A stretch of 64,000 nucleotides of DNA from an uncultured Steroidobacter sp. (GCA_937864115.1 CALMII010000018.1:124001-188000); one strand, 5' to 3'; shown: positions 43,017 to 52,896, counted from the stretch's first letter. Notes: generated from the letters alone by a model not told the origin. Numbers and translations: made by a program.

Positions 43017-43044
43017 GGGACGGCCCGCGATGGCGGACCGTCCC
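43017..43044 (-). terminator. Terminator after Spy-like gene
   Basis: A 12-bp stem with one mismatch and GATG loop; read on the minus strand it is followed by CCACTTTTCC. It lies 20 bp after the Spy-like stop. Confidence 0.65.
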
Positions 43045-43064
43045 GCGGCAGCACGTTCAGGCAC

Positions 43065-43466
43065 TCACTCGGACCTGGACCGGCGCTCGCCCCGCGGTCT
43101 CGCGGGCGGTTCTGCGATCAGTGCCTCGAACTTGGTGAGCTGGGTATCGCTCAGGATCGGGCGCAGCTTCTCGATGGTCTGCTGCTTCATCTGCTCGTGC
43201 TTGGCGCGCATCTGCTCGCGCGTCGGACGCGCCTGGCTGTCGCCGGCCTTTTCCCGCGCCTTGTCGAACTCCGCCTTGCGCTGTTCGCGCTGCTCATCGA
43301 ACACCTGCCTGACCGCTGCCTTCTGGCCTTCGTCCAGGTCCAGCAGGATGGCCATGCGATCGATATCGGGGCCGCCGCGTCCTCCGGGAGGCGGACCGGG
43401 CGGCTGCGCCATCGCGTTGCCAGCCGCCAGCAGGGCGATGGCTGTAATCGTGATGCGGGTTTTCAT
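43065..43466 (-). CDS. Spy/CpxP-like periplasmic protein
   Basis: A 133-residue exported protein. The signal peptide ends at NAMAQ; a Pro/Gly-rich stretch follows, then a charged helical domain with LDEGQKAAVRQVF and LSDTQLTKFEAL, which are the LTxxQ-type repeats of the Spy/CpxP group of periplasmic chaperones and stress sensors. ATG at 43466 follows AGGATCC-like GGA. It is downstream of the histidine kinase gene on the same strand, so the two-component system may regulate it. Confidence 0.82.
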   Translation of the reverse strand: MKTRITITAIALLAAGNAMAQPPGPPPGGRGGPDIDRMAILLDLDEGQKAAVRQVFDEQREQRKAEFDKAREKAGDSQARPTREQMRAKHEQMKQQTIEKLRPILSDTQLTKFEALIAEPPARPRGERRSRSE

Positions 43467-43580
43467 GGAAGGATCCTCATGGAACGAAAGAACACACGAG
43501 GAAGCTAGCGACCGATCGTTGCGTCGCCGGTAATGAATGGTTACCAACTGTAAGACCGGCGCTCGAAGCAACTGCCGCCG

Positions 43581-44990
43581 TCAGACATCCGGCGCAACGC
43601 TGACCTTCGCGCGCGGCAGCCTCACGATTGCTTCCAGGCCGCCTCCGGGATGATTGCGCAGCACGATCGACCCGCCATGCGCCTGCGCGATGTCGCGGGC
43701 GATGCTGAGACCCAGGCCGGTGCCGCCGGTGTCGCGATTGCGCGAGGCCTCGACGCGATAGAACGGCTCGAACACGCGCTCCAGTTCCTCCGCCGGGATG
43801 CCTGGTCCCTCGTCCTGGATCGTGATGACCAGTTCGTCGTCGTCGCTGACGCGCGCGACGACATTCGAGCCGTATTTCACGGCATTGTTCAGCAGGTTCG
43901 ACAGGCAGCGCTTCAGGCTCTGTTCCTTGCCCAGGATCGGCGCGTCCGAATGACCTTCGATGGCGAAGGGCACGCCGAGTTCGGCGAACTCCTGCTGGAT
44001 GGCCGCGAGCACATCGTCGACGATGACCTGCCTGGCGGGCTCCTCGTCGTTCAGTCCCTTGAACATGTTCAGCGCGCCGGTGACCATGCGGCTCATTTCG
44101 TCGATGTCCGCGACGAAGCGGCTGCGCGCTTCGTCATCGTCGAGCGCTTCGGCGCGCAGCCGCAGGCGCGTCAGCGGCGTGCGCAGATCGTGCGACATGG
44201 CGGCGACCACGCGCGTGCGGCTGTCGAGATAGCGACGCAGGCGCTCCTGCATCGTATTGAAGGCATGCGTGGCGTCGCGCAATTCCTTCGCGCCGCGTTC
44301 GGGCAGCAGCTGATTCTCGCCGCGTCCCACGGCATCGGCCGCCTGCGCGAGGTCCGACAGCGGGCGCGTGATGCTGCGGGTCATCAGGTACAGCACCACC
44401 GCGAGCAGCGCGGTCAGCAGCCCGAGATTGATGAAGATCTGTTTCGGCAACGGCGGACCGGGATGCGGCGCGAGCGTGCGGAATACGATCTCGTCGCCGT
44501 CGGGCAGCCGCACCGTCACGTCGTACCAGTTGTCCGGCGAGCGAAAAGCCGGTGGGCCGCCGCCTTCGGGCGCGTCGGGAGGAGGGCGAAGATTTCCCAG
44601 CAGCGGAATGACGTCGCGCCAGCGGTTCTGTGCGTTCGTCACCGTGACCTTGTACTCGGGCCCCAGCTGCATACGGATCTTGTCTGCGAAGGCCTGCTGG
44701 AGCCGCAGCACTTCCCGGCGCGGGCGCGGCGGCGGGCGGCGCTCCACGAGCGGACGCAGTTGGGCGCGATAGGCTTCCACGCGTGCCTGGCGTTCGTGCG
44801 CATCGAGTCCGACCAGTTCGGTGCTGGCGGAGGCGATGTTGTCCGCCGCATCCCAGACCGTGCTGGTCCACAGGGCGACGTCGCGACGCTCGTGCACGAT
44901 CAGCCCCACCACGGCCAGCAATGCCACGCCGACGACTGCGAGCAGTCCGGCGAGCAGACGCCCGAACAGCGATTGCGGCAGCAGCCTCAT
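43581..44990 (-). CDS. Sensor histidine kinase (EnvZ/CpxA-like)
   Basis: A 469-residue inner-membrane kinase: segment 1 at about residues 9-30, a periplasmic domain to about 190, segment 2 near 195-213, HAMP, then the H-box AAMSHDLRTPL with H267, N-box NLLNNAVKYGSN, DEGPGIP and GGTGLGLSIA. The periplasmic part is rich in proline. ATG overlaps the stop of the response regulator gene (ATGA). It likely senses envelope or metal stress given the Spy-like gene next to it. Confidence 0.92.
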   Translation of the reverse strand: MRLLPQSLFGRLLAGLLAVVGVALLAVVGLIVHERRDVALWTSTVWDAADNIASASTELVGLDAHERQARVEAYRAQLRPLVERRPPPRPRREVLRLQQAFADKIRMQLGPEYKVTVTNAQNRWRDVIPLLGNLRPPPDAPEGGGPPAFRSPDNWYDVTVRLPDGDEIVFRTLAPHPGPPLPKQIFINLGLLTALLAVVLYLMTRSITRPLSDLAQAADAVGRGENQLLPERGAKELRDATHAFNTMQERLRRYLDSRTRVVAAMSHDLRTPLTRLRLRAEALDDDEARSRFVADIDEMSRMVTGALNMFKGLNDEEPARQVIVDDVLAAIQQEFAELGVPFAIEGHSDAPILGKEQSLKRCLSNLLNNAVKYGSNVVARVSDDDELVITIQDEGPGIPAEELERVFEPFYRVEASRNRDTGGTGLGLSIARDIAQAHGGSIVLRNHPGGGLEAIVRLPRAKVSVAPDV

Positions 44991-45706
44991 TCCTGCGCGA
45001 CCTCGACGCCGATCAGATAGCCCTCGCCGTAGATCGTCTTGATGATCTGCGGCGAGCGGCCGCCGTCGCCGAGCGCCTGTCGCAGGCGACTGATGCGCAC
45101 GTCGATGCTGCGATCGAAGGGATCGATGTCGCGGCCCTGGGTCAGTTCCGCCAGCTGCACGCGGCTCAGCACGCGATGCGGATGCGCGAGCAGCACGGCA
45201 AGCAGCCGGAACTCGGCGCCGGTGAGCGGTACGCTCGTGCCGTCGTCGCGGGTCAGCGATCGCGAGGTCACGTCGAGTCGCCAGTCCGCGAAGCGATAGG
45301 CCTTCACGTCTGCCGGCAGCGGATCTCGCGGCGCATACACGGACCGGCGCAGCACGGCGCGAATCCGCACCAGCAGCTCGCGCGGATTGAACGGCTTGCC
45401 GAGATAGTCGTCGGCACCGACCTCCATGCCGACGATGCGATCGATGTCCTCGCCCAGCGCGGTCAGCATGATGATCGGCACCTGCGATTTCGCGCGGATC
45501 TCGCGACACAGGGTCAGGCCGTCATCGCCCGGCAGCATCAGGTCGAGCACGATCAGATCGACGTGCGAATGCTCCATCGTCCGGCGCAGGCCCTTGCCGT
45601 CGGCCACGGCCGTCGTGCGAAAACCGTTCTTTTCCAGGTAGTCGCACAGCAGGTTGCGGATTTCGCGGTCGTCGTCGACGACCAGGATGTGCGGGCGTTC
45701 CGTCAT
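44987..45706 (-). CDS. OmpR-family response regulator
   Basis: A 239-residue regulator with receiver domain (DDD near residue 11, phospho-acceptor D55 in LIVLDLMLP, lysine in LGKPFNPREL) and a C-terminal winged helix (LTGAEFRLLAVLLAHPHRVLSR, RSIDVRISRLRQAL, KTIYGEGYL). It is first in the regulator-kinase-Spy run. Element A3 lies about 80 bp upstream of its start. Confidence 0.94.
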   Translation of the reverse strand: MTERPHILVVDDDREIRNLLCDYLEKNGFRTTAVADGKGLRRTMEHSHVDLIVLDLMLPGDDGLTLCREIRAKSQVPIIMLTALGEDIDRIVGMEVGADDYLGKPFNPRELLVRIRAVLRRSVYAPRDPLPADVKAYRFADWRLDVTSRSLTRDDGTSVPLTGAEFRLLAVLLAHPHRVLSRVQLAELTQGRDIDPFDRSIDVRISRLRQALGDGGRSPQIIKTIYGEGYLIGVEVAQE

Positions 45707-45784
45707 GCCCGTCTTATATCAGAGCGGCCGGACAACGGTTTTCAGGGACTTGCGCAGTTTGTAAGGAACTGTTTCGGAGGGGGA

Positions 45785-45948
45785 GTTTCACACGGAGATC
45801 ACGGAGGCCACGGAGAAGACAAGAATTTCACACAGAGGGCACAGAGAGCACAGAGGTAAGAAGATCGTCCGGTCAGATTTTCTCTGCGTTCTCTGTGTGA
45901 AATCTTCTCTTCCGATCTTCGTGAACTCCGTGCTCTCCGTGTGAAATT
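45785..45948. repeat. Family A inverted 9-bp-array element A3
   Basis: Outer arms of CACGGAGAT/CACGGAGGC units and inner arms of CACAGAGGG/CACAGAGAG units, both introduced by TTTCAC. The inner arms differ from A1, A2 and A4, being CACAGAG rather than CACGGGG. It lies between the regulator start and the ABC-F stop. Confidence 0.9.
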
Positions 45949-45957
45949 CCGACTTCC

Positions 45958-47754
45958 TCATCCCCGCCGCGCTTCCAGCGCCTCCCACCGGTCGAACTTC
46001 TGCAGCAGCAGGGCTTCGATGTCTTCGGCGCGCTTGCGGTCGGTCTTGATCTGGTCCGGACCCTGCCGGTGGTAGTCGGCGCTGCTCATGCGCTCCGTGA
46101 GGGAATGCTGTTCCTGTTCGAGCTGTTCGATTTCCTTCGGCAGCTGCTCCAGTTCGCGGGCTTCCTTGTAGCTGAGCTTGGCCGGCGCCGAGGCTTTCGG
46201 CGTCTCGGCCTTCGGCTCGACACGGGGTTTCGTCGCAGCCGCCGGCGCCGGTGCGCGGCGCTGCGCCAGCCAGTCGCTGTAACCGCCGACGTATTCCTGC
46301 CACTTGCCGTTGCCTTCGGCCACCAGCGTCTGGGTCACGACGTTGTCGAGGAAGGCGCGGTCGTGGCTGACCAGCAGCAGCGTGCCGGGATAGGTCTGCA
46401 GCGTGCTTTCGAGCAGCTCCAGCGATTCGATGTCGAGATCGTTGGTGGGTTCGTCCATCACCAGCACGTTCGCAGGTCGTGCGAACTGCCGCGCCAGCAG
46501 CAGGCGATTGCGTTCGCCGCCGGAGAGCGCCTTCACCGGCGAGTTCGCGCGCTGCGGCGGGAACAGGAAGTCGGCGAGATAGGTCATGACGTGCTTGCGC
46601 TCGGTGCCGATCTCGATCCAGTCCGAGCCCGGGCTGATGGTTTCGACCACGGACTTCTCCGGATCGAGCTGTTCGCGCATCTGGTCGAAGTACGCGACCT
46701 GCAGGTTCGTACCGAGCTTCACCGTGCCGGTGTCGGGCTGCAGGCGGCCGAGGAACAGCTTGATCAGCGTCGACTTGCCGGCGCCGTTCGGGCCGATGAG
46801 GCCGAGCCGGTCGCCGCGCATGATGCGCAGCGACAGGTCGCGCACGATGGTGCGTTCGCCAAACGACTTGCCGACGTTCTCCAGTTCCGCGACCAGCTTG
46901 CCCGAGCGTTCGCCCGCATCGAGCGTCAGCTTCACGTCGCCGAGACGTTCGCGCCGCGCGGCACGTTCGCTTCGCAAGCCTTCCAGCCGGCGTACGCGAC
47001 CTTCGTTGCGCGTGCGCCGCGCCTCGATGCCCTTGCGGATCCAGACTTCCTCCTGCGCCCAGAACTTGTCGAACTTGCGATTGACGACTTCCTCGGCGGC
47101 GAGCTGCTCGCTCTTGCGCGTCTCGTAGGCGGCGAAGTTGCCGGGATAGGAGCGCAGCAGGCCGCGATCCAGTTCGACGATGCGGGTGACGACCCGATCG
47201 AGAAACGCGCGGTCGTGCGTGATGACGATGGTCGTCGGCCCCTTGAGCAGCAGTTCTTCGAGCGCGCCGATGCCGTCGATGTCGAGATGGTTGGTGGGCT
47301 CGTCGAGCAGCAGCAGATCCGGCTGCTGTGCCAGCGCGAGCGCCAGGGCCGCGCGCTTGCGTTCGCCGCCCGAGGTCGTCGTCGGCGCGCGTTCCGGCGT
47401 CACCGAAAAGCGGTGCAGGAATTCATCGAGCCGCGCTTCCAGCCGCCAGCGCTCGCGTTCGTCGTGGATCGCATCGAAGGCGCCGCGGACCACCAGGCTC
47501 TCGCGCACCGTCGCGGCCGGCGGCAGTTCCGGCTCCTGTTCCACCGTCACGACCCGCAGCCCGTCCTGCGTCGCGAGCTCGCCGTCATCGAGCGCCGCCT
47601 GGCGCGAGATCACTTTCAGCAGCGTCGACTTGCCTGTGCCGTTGCGCCCGATCAGCCCGATGCGCTCGCCGTCCTGCACGGAAAAATTCGCGCGGTCGAG
47701 CAGGGGATGCAGGCCATAGGCCAGCTCGGCATTTCTCAGGGTCAGCAGGGGCAT
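45958..47754 (-). CDS. uup: ABC-F family ATPase, Uup type
   Basis: A 598-residue soluble protein with two ABC modules: Walker A GRNGTGKST and GPNGAGKST, signatures TSGGERKRAAL and LSGGERNRLLL, Walker B LLLLDEPTNHLD and VLVMDEPTNDLD, joined by a charged linker (residues about 225-290). A C-terminal basic coiled-coil domain (from about 510) marks the Uup type. Such proteins act on ribosomes or branched DNA rather than in transport. The gene is bracketed by elements A3 and A4; A4 is its leader, without a visible ribosome-binding site. Confidence 0.92.
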   Translation of the reverse strand: MPLLTLRNAELAYGLHPLLDRANFSVQDGERIGLIGRNGTGKSTLLKVISRQAALDDGELATQDGLRVVTVEQEPELPPAATVRESLVVRGAFDAIHDERERWRLEARLDEFLHRFSVTPERAPTTTSGGERKRAALALALAQQPDLLLLDEPTNHLDIDGIGALEELLLKGPTTIVITHDRAFLDRVVTRIVELDRGLLRSYPGNFAAYETRKSEQLAAEEVVNRKFDKFWAQEEVWIRKGIEARRTRNEGRVRRLEGLRSERAARRERLGDVKLTLDAGERSGKLVAELENVGKSFGERTIVRDLSLRIMRGDRLGLIGPNGAGKSTLIKLFLGRLQPDTGTVKLGTNLQVAYFDQMREQLDPEKSVVETISPGSDWIEIGTERKHVMTYLADFLFPPQRANSPVKALSGGERNRLLLARQFARPANVLVMDEPTNDLDIESLELLESTLQTYPGTLLLVSHDRAFLDNVVTQTLVAEGNGKWQEYVGGYSDWLAQRRAPAPAAATKPRVEPKAETPKASAPAKLSYKEARELEQLPKEIEQLEQEQHSLTERMSSADYHRQGPDQIKTDRKRAEDIEALLLQKFDRWEALEARRG

Positions 47755-47762
47755 GAATCAGA

Positions 47763-47951
47763 GTTTCACACAGAGATCACGGAGAACACAGAGCCAGAAG
47801 GAGGAAGAATTTTCCACGGGGGAAGAATGGGAACACGGGGAGCACGGGGAAAGAAAATTTCTGCTCCGAGACCCCGTGCTCCCCGTGTCCCCCGTGGAAA
47901 TTTTTCTTCTCTTCTCCGACCTCCGTGGTCTCCGTGATCTCCGTGTGAAAT
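47763..47951. repeat. Family A inverted 9-bp-array element A4
   Basis: Outer arms (CACGGAGAA units left; CTCCGTGAT units right) and inner arms (CACGGGGAG and complement), as in A1. It starts 9 bp before the ABC-F start codon and ends at the stop of the TetR gene. Confidence 0.9.
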
Positions 47952-47952
47952 C

Positions 47953-48594
47953 TCAGTCCCGCTTCCCGCCGCACACCGGATACAGCCGGAGAAATGCATG
48001 CACGGCGTTGACGATCTGCCGATCGCGGGTGCGCGCATCGATGTGCTCGCCGCAGGCGGCCATCAGCACGAGTTGTCCCTGCACCAGGGCGACGAACTGC
48101 GAGGCGGCCAAGTCCGCATCGTCGATGCGCAGCGCATGCACGGCCGCGAGATCGATGAGATGGCGCGCCGTGCCCTGCAGCAGGCCGGGAATGCCGACTT
48201 CGAGTACGGCCTTGCGCAGGCCCGGAAAATGCGGTGCTTCGTACACGCAGATGCGGTACACGGCCAGCGCGTCTTCCGTGAGCATGCGCTTCAGCATGTG
48301 AGTGGCGAGTCGCCTGAGTTCCGCCCCGGCGTCACAGGCGCCGGTCGGCGGCCGTGGCCGGGTTTCGGGAAAGAAGCGTGCGGCGCGCTGGCTCAGCACC
48401 GATTCGAACAGCGCTTCCTTGGTGCCGAACTCGGCATACAGCGTCGCCAGCGAGCCGCCGGCCTCGCGCACGATGGCGTTGACGCTGGTCTTGGCGAAGC
48501 CTTCCTTGAGGAACATGCGCTCCGCGGCGGCGAGGAACTGCTCGCGGCGGGCAGCGAGCTGCAGTGCGCGCGTGTTGCGTGCCGTGGCGCTCAT
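47953..48594 (-). CDS. TetR-family regulator of the RND operon
   Basis: A 213-residue regulator with the TetR DNA-binding domain (AAERMFLKEGFAKTSVNAIVREAGGSLATLYAEFGTKEALFESV split over residues 20-65) and a helical ligand domain. Its ATG overlaps the stop of the RND pump gene (ATGA), so it is the last gene of the adaptor-pump-regulator operon. It probably represses the operon through the inverted repeat at 52897-52914. Confidence 0.9.
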   Translation of the reverse strand: MSATARNTRALQLAARREQFLAAAERMFLKEGFAKTSVNAIVREAGGSLATLYAEFGTKEALFESVLSQRAARFFPETRPRPPTGACDAGAELRRLATHMLKRMLTEDALAVYRICVYEAPHFPGLRKAVLEVGIPGLLQGTARHLIDLAAVHALRIDDADLAASQFVALVQGQLVLMAACGEHIDARTRDRQIVNAVHAFLRLYPVCGGKRD

Positions 48595-51500
48595 GCGTGT
48601 TCGCCGGTCGTCGATACGGCTTCCGGGGCGGCGTGCGGTGCCTTGCGGGCGCGCGACACGAGCACGAAGAACAGCGGGATGAAGACCGGGGCAATGAAGG
48701 TCGCGATCAGCATGCCGCCGAAGACGCCCGTACCCATCGACTGGCGTGCCGCGGCGCCGGCGCCCGTGGCGAGAACCAGCGGCACGACCCCGAGCACGAA
48801 GGCGAGCGAAGTCATGACGATCGGCCGGAATCTCAGGCGCGCCGCTTCCACGGCCGCATCGAACGCCGACTTGCCTTCGAGATAGGCGCGCTGCGCGAAC
48901 TCCACGATCAGGATGGCGTTCTTCGCCGACAGGCCGATGAGCACGACCAGCCCGATCTGGAAGTAGATGTCGTTCTCCATGCCGCGCAGCGCCACGAAGC
49001 CGAGCCCGCCGAGCACGGCGAACGGCACCGCGAGCAGCACCGAGATCGGCAGCAGCCAGCGGCCGTACAGGCCCGCGAGAATCAGGAACACCATCACGAT
49101 GGCGAAGGCAAAGGCGAACACCGACGCCGTGCCCGTGCGCTTTTCCTGATACGCCTGGCCGGTCCACGCGATCTGGTAACCCTCCGGCAGCGTGGCCTGC
49201 GCGACTTCCTCGACGGCGCGAATCGCTTCGCCCGAGCTCACGCCGGGCCGGCCGTTGCCGACCACCTTCGCCGCGATGAAGCCGTTGAAGCGTTCGAGCT
49301 GCTCCGGTCCCGTCACCTCGGTGACCTGCATGAGCGCCTTGAGCGGGATCATCGCGCCGCTGCTCTGCGAGCGGACGTAGACATTGCCCAGGTCTTCGGG
49401 ATCGTTGCGGAACGGCGCCTCCGCCTGCATCTGCACGCGGAACGTGCGGCCGTAGACATTGAAGTCGTTGACATACAGCGAACCCATCGTCGACTGCAGC
49501 GCATCGAACACGTCGCTGACCGGCACGCCGAGCGCCATCGCCTTTTCGCGATCCACCTCGACGCGCAGCTGCGGCACGTTCGGCCGGAAGAACGACTTGA
49601 TGTCGCGCAGGCGCGGATCGGCTTCGAGGCCCGCCTGGAATTTCTGCTGCGCTTCCGCGAGCTGCGCCGCAGTCGCACCGGTGCGCGACTGCACGTAGAC
49701 CTCGAAGCCGCCGGCCGAGCCCAGCCCGCGGATCGCCGGCGGATTCAGGATGTTGATGCGCGCCTCGCGGATCGCGGACGCCTCGCCGCTGATCTGGCTG
49801 GCGAACTGCGTGGCGGTGATGTCGCGTTCGTTCCAGCGCTTGAGCGGCAGGAAGATGGTGGCGGCGCTGGTCTTGTTGCCGCCGCCGACGAAGTCCATGC
49901 CGTTGATGATGATGGCGTAGTCGAGCGCCTCCTTGTTTTCCATCATGCGCTGGAACTGCGCCGTCGCATGATCCGTGCGCTGCAGGCTGGCGCCGTCGGG
50001 AAGCTGCACGTTGCCGAGCAGGTAGCCCTGGTCTTCCGGTGGCACGAAACTGCCCGGGATGCGCCAGAACAGCAGGCCGATCAGCAGCAGCACGCCGCCG
50101 AAGATCGCGAGCGAACGGTTGCGGTGCGCGAGTGCGCGATCGACGCCCCAGAGGAAGCGGCGCGTCGTCGCGTCGAAGGCGCGATTGAACCAGCGGAACC
50201 ACTTCGAATCGTGATTCGCCTCGCGCAGCAGCACGGCGCACAGCGTCGGCGTCAGCGTCAGCGCGACGAATCCCGAGATCACCACCGCGATGGCGACCGT
50301 GACGGCGAACTGGCGATAGAGCTGGCCGGCGATGCCGGTGAGGAAGGCGACCGGCACGAACACCGCGCACAGCACCAGCACGATGGCGATGATGGCGCTG
50401 GAGACTTCATGCATCGCCTCGATGGCGGCGGCGAGCGGCGACATGTTCTTCTCGCGCATCAGGCGCTCGACGTTCTCCAGCACCACGATGGCATCGTCGA
50501 CCACGATGCCGATCGCCAGCACCATCGCAAACAGCGTCAGCGTATTGATCGAGAAGCCGGCGAGCCACAGCCCCGCGAACGTGCCGATCAGCGACACCGG
50601 CACCGCGATGATCGGGATCAGCGTCGCGCGCCAGGTCTGCAGGAACAGATACACGACCAGGATCACCAGCACGCCGGCCTCGGCGATGGTCTTGGTGACT
50701 TCGCTGATGGACGCTTCGACGTAGCGCGTCGGATCGAACGGTGTCAGGAATTCCACGCCCGGCGGGAAGGTGGGCTTCAGCTCCTCCATGCGCGCGCGGA
50801 TCGCCTGCGCCACGTCGAGCGCATTGCCGCCCGATTGCAGGAAGGTGGCCATGCTGACGGCGGGGCTGCCGTTCAGCGTGTTGATGGTGTCGTAGGTCTG
50901 CGCGCCCAGTTCGATGCGCGCGACGTCCTTCAGACGCAGCGCGCCATCACCGGCGTCCGCGCGGATGACAATTTCGCCGAACTCTTCGGGCTGCGCCAGC
51001 CGGCCGCGCGCCGTCACCGTATAGACCAGTTCCTGCCCGGGCAGCGCGGGCTCCGCGCCGATCTTGCCGGCGGCGTACTGCGCGTTCTGCGCGCGCAGGG
51101 CGTTGGCGACGTCCGTTACCGTCACGCCGAGCTGCGCGAGCCGATCGGGCCGCAGCCAGATGCGCATCGAGTAGTCGCGCGCGCCGAGCACGGTGACGTC
51201 GGCGATGCCGGGCACGCGCTTGAGTTCGTCGACCAGCGAGATGGTGGCGAAGTTGGACAGGAACAGCGTGTCGCGGCTCTTGTCGGGCGAGACCAGCGCG
51301 ATGATCAGCAGGATGTCGGACGAACGCTTCTGCACCGTCACGCCGTTGCGACGCACGTCGTCCGGCAGGCGCGGCGTGGCGAGCTGTACGCGGTTGTTGA
51401 CGTTGAAGACGGCGGTGTCGACGTCGGTGCCGACATCGAAGGTCGCCGTGATCGTCAGATCGCCGGTGGAGGAGGCGGAGGAGTTGAAGTACAGCAGGTG

Positions 51501-51722
51501 CTCCACGCCGGACAGCTTTTCCTCGATCGGCGCGGCCACCGTCTGGGCGATGGTCTCGGCGCTGGCGCCGGGATAGCTCGCGTTGATGACGACGGTCGGC
51601 GGTGCGATCTCCGGATACTGCGCCAGCGGCAGCGTGAAACTCGCGACCAGGCCGGCAATCACGATGACGATCGCGACGACACCGGCCAGCACCGGGCGAT
51701 CGATGAAGAATCGGGAGAACAT
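48591..51722 (-). CDS. RND efflux pump, inner-membrane transporter (HAE1 / AcrB type)
   Basis: A 1043-residue RND protein with MFSRFFIDRPVLAGV at the N-terminus, 12 membrane segments and two large periplasmic loops. GIVVDDAIVVLENVER holds the paired aspartates of the proton relay in segment 4. Length and FIDRP start match AcrB/MexB. It forms a tripartite pump with the adaptor just upstream (1 bp gap). No outer-membrane channel gene is present in the operon, so a TolC-like protein elsewhere must serve. Confidence 0.95.
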   Translation of the reverse strand: MFSRFFIDRPVLAGVVAIVIVIAGLVASFTLPLAQYPEIAPPTVVINASYPGASAETIAQTVAAPIEEKLSGVEHLLYFNSSASSTGDLTITATFDVGTDVDTAVFNVNNRVQLATPRLPDDVRRNGVTVQKRSSDILLIIALVSPDKSRDTLFLSNFATISLVDELKRVPGIADVTVLGARDYSMRIWLRPDRLAQLGVTVTDVANALRAQNAQYAAGKIGAEPALPGQELVYTVTARGRLAQPEEFGEIVIRADAGDGALRLKDVARIELGAQTYDTINTLNGSPAVSMATFLQSGGNALDVAQAIRARMEELKPTFPPGVEFLTPFDPTRYVEASISEVTKTIAEAGVLVILVVYLFLQTWRATLIPIIAVPVSLIGTFAGLWLAGFSINTLTLFAMVLAIGIVVDDAIVVLENVERLMREKNMSPLAAAIEAMHEVSSAIIAIVLVLCAVFVPVAFLTGIAGQLYRQFAVTVAIAVVISGFVALTLTPTLCAVLLREANHDSKWFRWFNRAFDATTRRFLWGVDRALAHRNRSLAIFGGVLLLIGLLFWRIPGSFVPPEDQGYLLGNVQLPDGASLQRTDHATAQFQRMMENKEALDYAIIINGMDFVGGGNKTSAATIFLPLKRWNERDITATQFASQISGEASAIREARINILNPPAIRGLGSAGGFEVYVQSRTGATAAQLAEAQQKFQAGLEADPRLRDIKSFFRPNVPQLRVEVDREKAMALGVPVSDVFDALQSTMGSLYVNDFNVYGRTFRVQMQAEAPFRNDPEDLGNVYVRSQSSGAMIPLKALMQVTEVTGPEQLERFNGFIAAKVVGNGRPGVSSGEAIRAVEEVAQATLPEGYQIAWTGQAYQEKRTGTASVFAFAFAIVMVFLILAGLYGRWLLPISVLLAVPFAVLGGLGFVALRGMENDIYFQIGLVVLIGLSAKNAILIVEFAQRAYLEGKSAFDAAVEAARLRFRPIVMTSLAFVLGVVPLVLATGAGAAARQSMGTGVFGGMLIATFIAPVFIPLFFVLVSRARKAPHAAPEAVSTTGEHA

Positions 51723-51723
51723 G

Positions 51724-52863
51724 TCAGCGCGCTGCCGAGACGGTGTTCACGGACGCATCGCCGGCGGCCGTGACCGTCAGTGCGACGCCCGGATTCAGCT
51801 TCATCAGGTTGTCGACGATCACGGTGTCGCCGGGCACCAGGCCGCTGGTGATGATCCAGTCGCTGCCCGTCCATGCGCCGGTTTCGACAGGTCGCTGCGT
51901 CGCCTTGCTCTGCGCATCGACCATCCAGACGTAGCGTCCCTGACCGCCCTGTACGACGGCGGACTGCGGCACCGCGACGACGCGGCGCGTGCCGGCCGCG
52001 ACACGCACGGTGGCGAACTGTCCGGGGAGGATTTCCAGCTTCGGATTCGGAAATTCGGCGCGCAGCTGCACCGTGCCGAGCTGGCGATCGACGGTGGAGC
52101 CGGCGAAGTTCAGCCGTCCGCGGGCTTCGTAAGGCTGGCCGTCGGCGAGCACCAGTTCGACCGGAATGTCGCCCGCGGCCTGCGCGTGCCGCAGGCCGGC
52201 ATGTTCCGCTTCGGACAGCGCGAAGCGCACCCACACCGGATTGGTCTGCGACACCGTGGTCAGCAGACTCGATTCCGTATTGGCCGTGACGAGGCTGCCT
52301 TCCGAATGCAATGCGCGGCCGGTCACGCCGCTGATCGGCGCCGTGACCGACGTGTAGGAAAGATTGAGCTGCGCCTCGCGCACGCGCGCCTGCGCCGCAT
52401 CGTAAGCGGCCTGCGCCGAGCGGGAGGAAGTCTCCGCTTCCTCCGCGACGCGCTGGCTCACCGCGGAATTCTTGTACAGCCCCGCCACCCGGTCGGCTTC
52501 GCGTCGCGACTGATCGCGCGTCGCGGTGGCCTGGTCGGCATCGGCCTTCGCCTGCGCCAGCGCGATTTCGAACGGCGCGCGCTCGATCTGGAACAGCGGT
52601 GCGCCGGCTTTCACGAACGCGCCTTCGGAATACAAACGTTTTTCGATGATTCCGGACACGCGCGCCCGGATTTCGACTTCCTTGGCGCCTTCGGTGCGGC
52701 CGACGGCTTCGAGGGTGAGCGGCACGGTGCGTTCGCTGACGGTCAGCGTCGAAACGGGTACCGGGCCGTTCGGATGCTCGTTGCCGGCCTTGCCGCAGGC
52801 GGCAAGGCTGGCGATCAGAAACAGGCAGAGGAAGGAAGCGCGCAGGCAGGAGGGGTATCGCAC
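51724..52863 (-). CDS. RND efflux pump periplasmic adaptor lipoprotein (AcrA type)
   Basis: A 379-residue membrane-fusion protein. Lipobox LAAC puts the lipidated cysteine at 23. EIRARVSGIIEKRLYSEGAFVKAG is the first half of the lipoyl domain, followed by a coiled-coil hairpin (residues about 100-165), LSYTSVTAPISGVTGR and the beta-barrel domains. It starts at GTG. The TetR operator candidate is 34 bp upstream. It links the pump to an outer-membrane channel. Confidence 0.93.
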   Translation of the reverse strand: MRYPSCLRASFLCLFLIASLAACGKAGNEHPNGPVPVSTLTVSERTVPLTLEAVGRTEGAKEVEIRARVSGIIEKRLYSEGAFVKAGAPLFQIERAPFEIALAQAKADADQATATRDQSRREADRVAGLYKNSAVSQRVAEEAETSSRSAQAAYDAAQARVREAQLNLSYTSVTAPISGVTGRALHSEGSLVTANTESSLLTTVSQTNPVWVRFALSEAEHAGLRHAQAAGDIPVELVLADGQPYEARGRLNFAGSTVDRQLGTVQLRAEFPNPKLEILPGQFATVRVAAGTRRVVAVPQSAVVQGGQGRYVWMVDAQSKATQRPVETGAWTGSDWIITSGLVPGDTVIVDNLMKLNPGVALTVTAAGDASVNTVSAAR

Positions 52864-52896
52864 GGAGTGCAGCTCGACGACGGAAGAAGCGGCTTA

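Noticed and set aside
47953..50370. Extension of the TetR frame upstream through the RND gene
   Set aside because: The helix-turn-helix begins right after the ATG at 48594, which overlaps the pump stop; the upstream part is out-of-frame pump sequence.
48564..51773. 1069-codon plus-strand frame opposite the RND pump gene
   Set aside because: Very His/Arg/Asp-rich shadow; the pump gene on the other strand is unmistakable.
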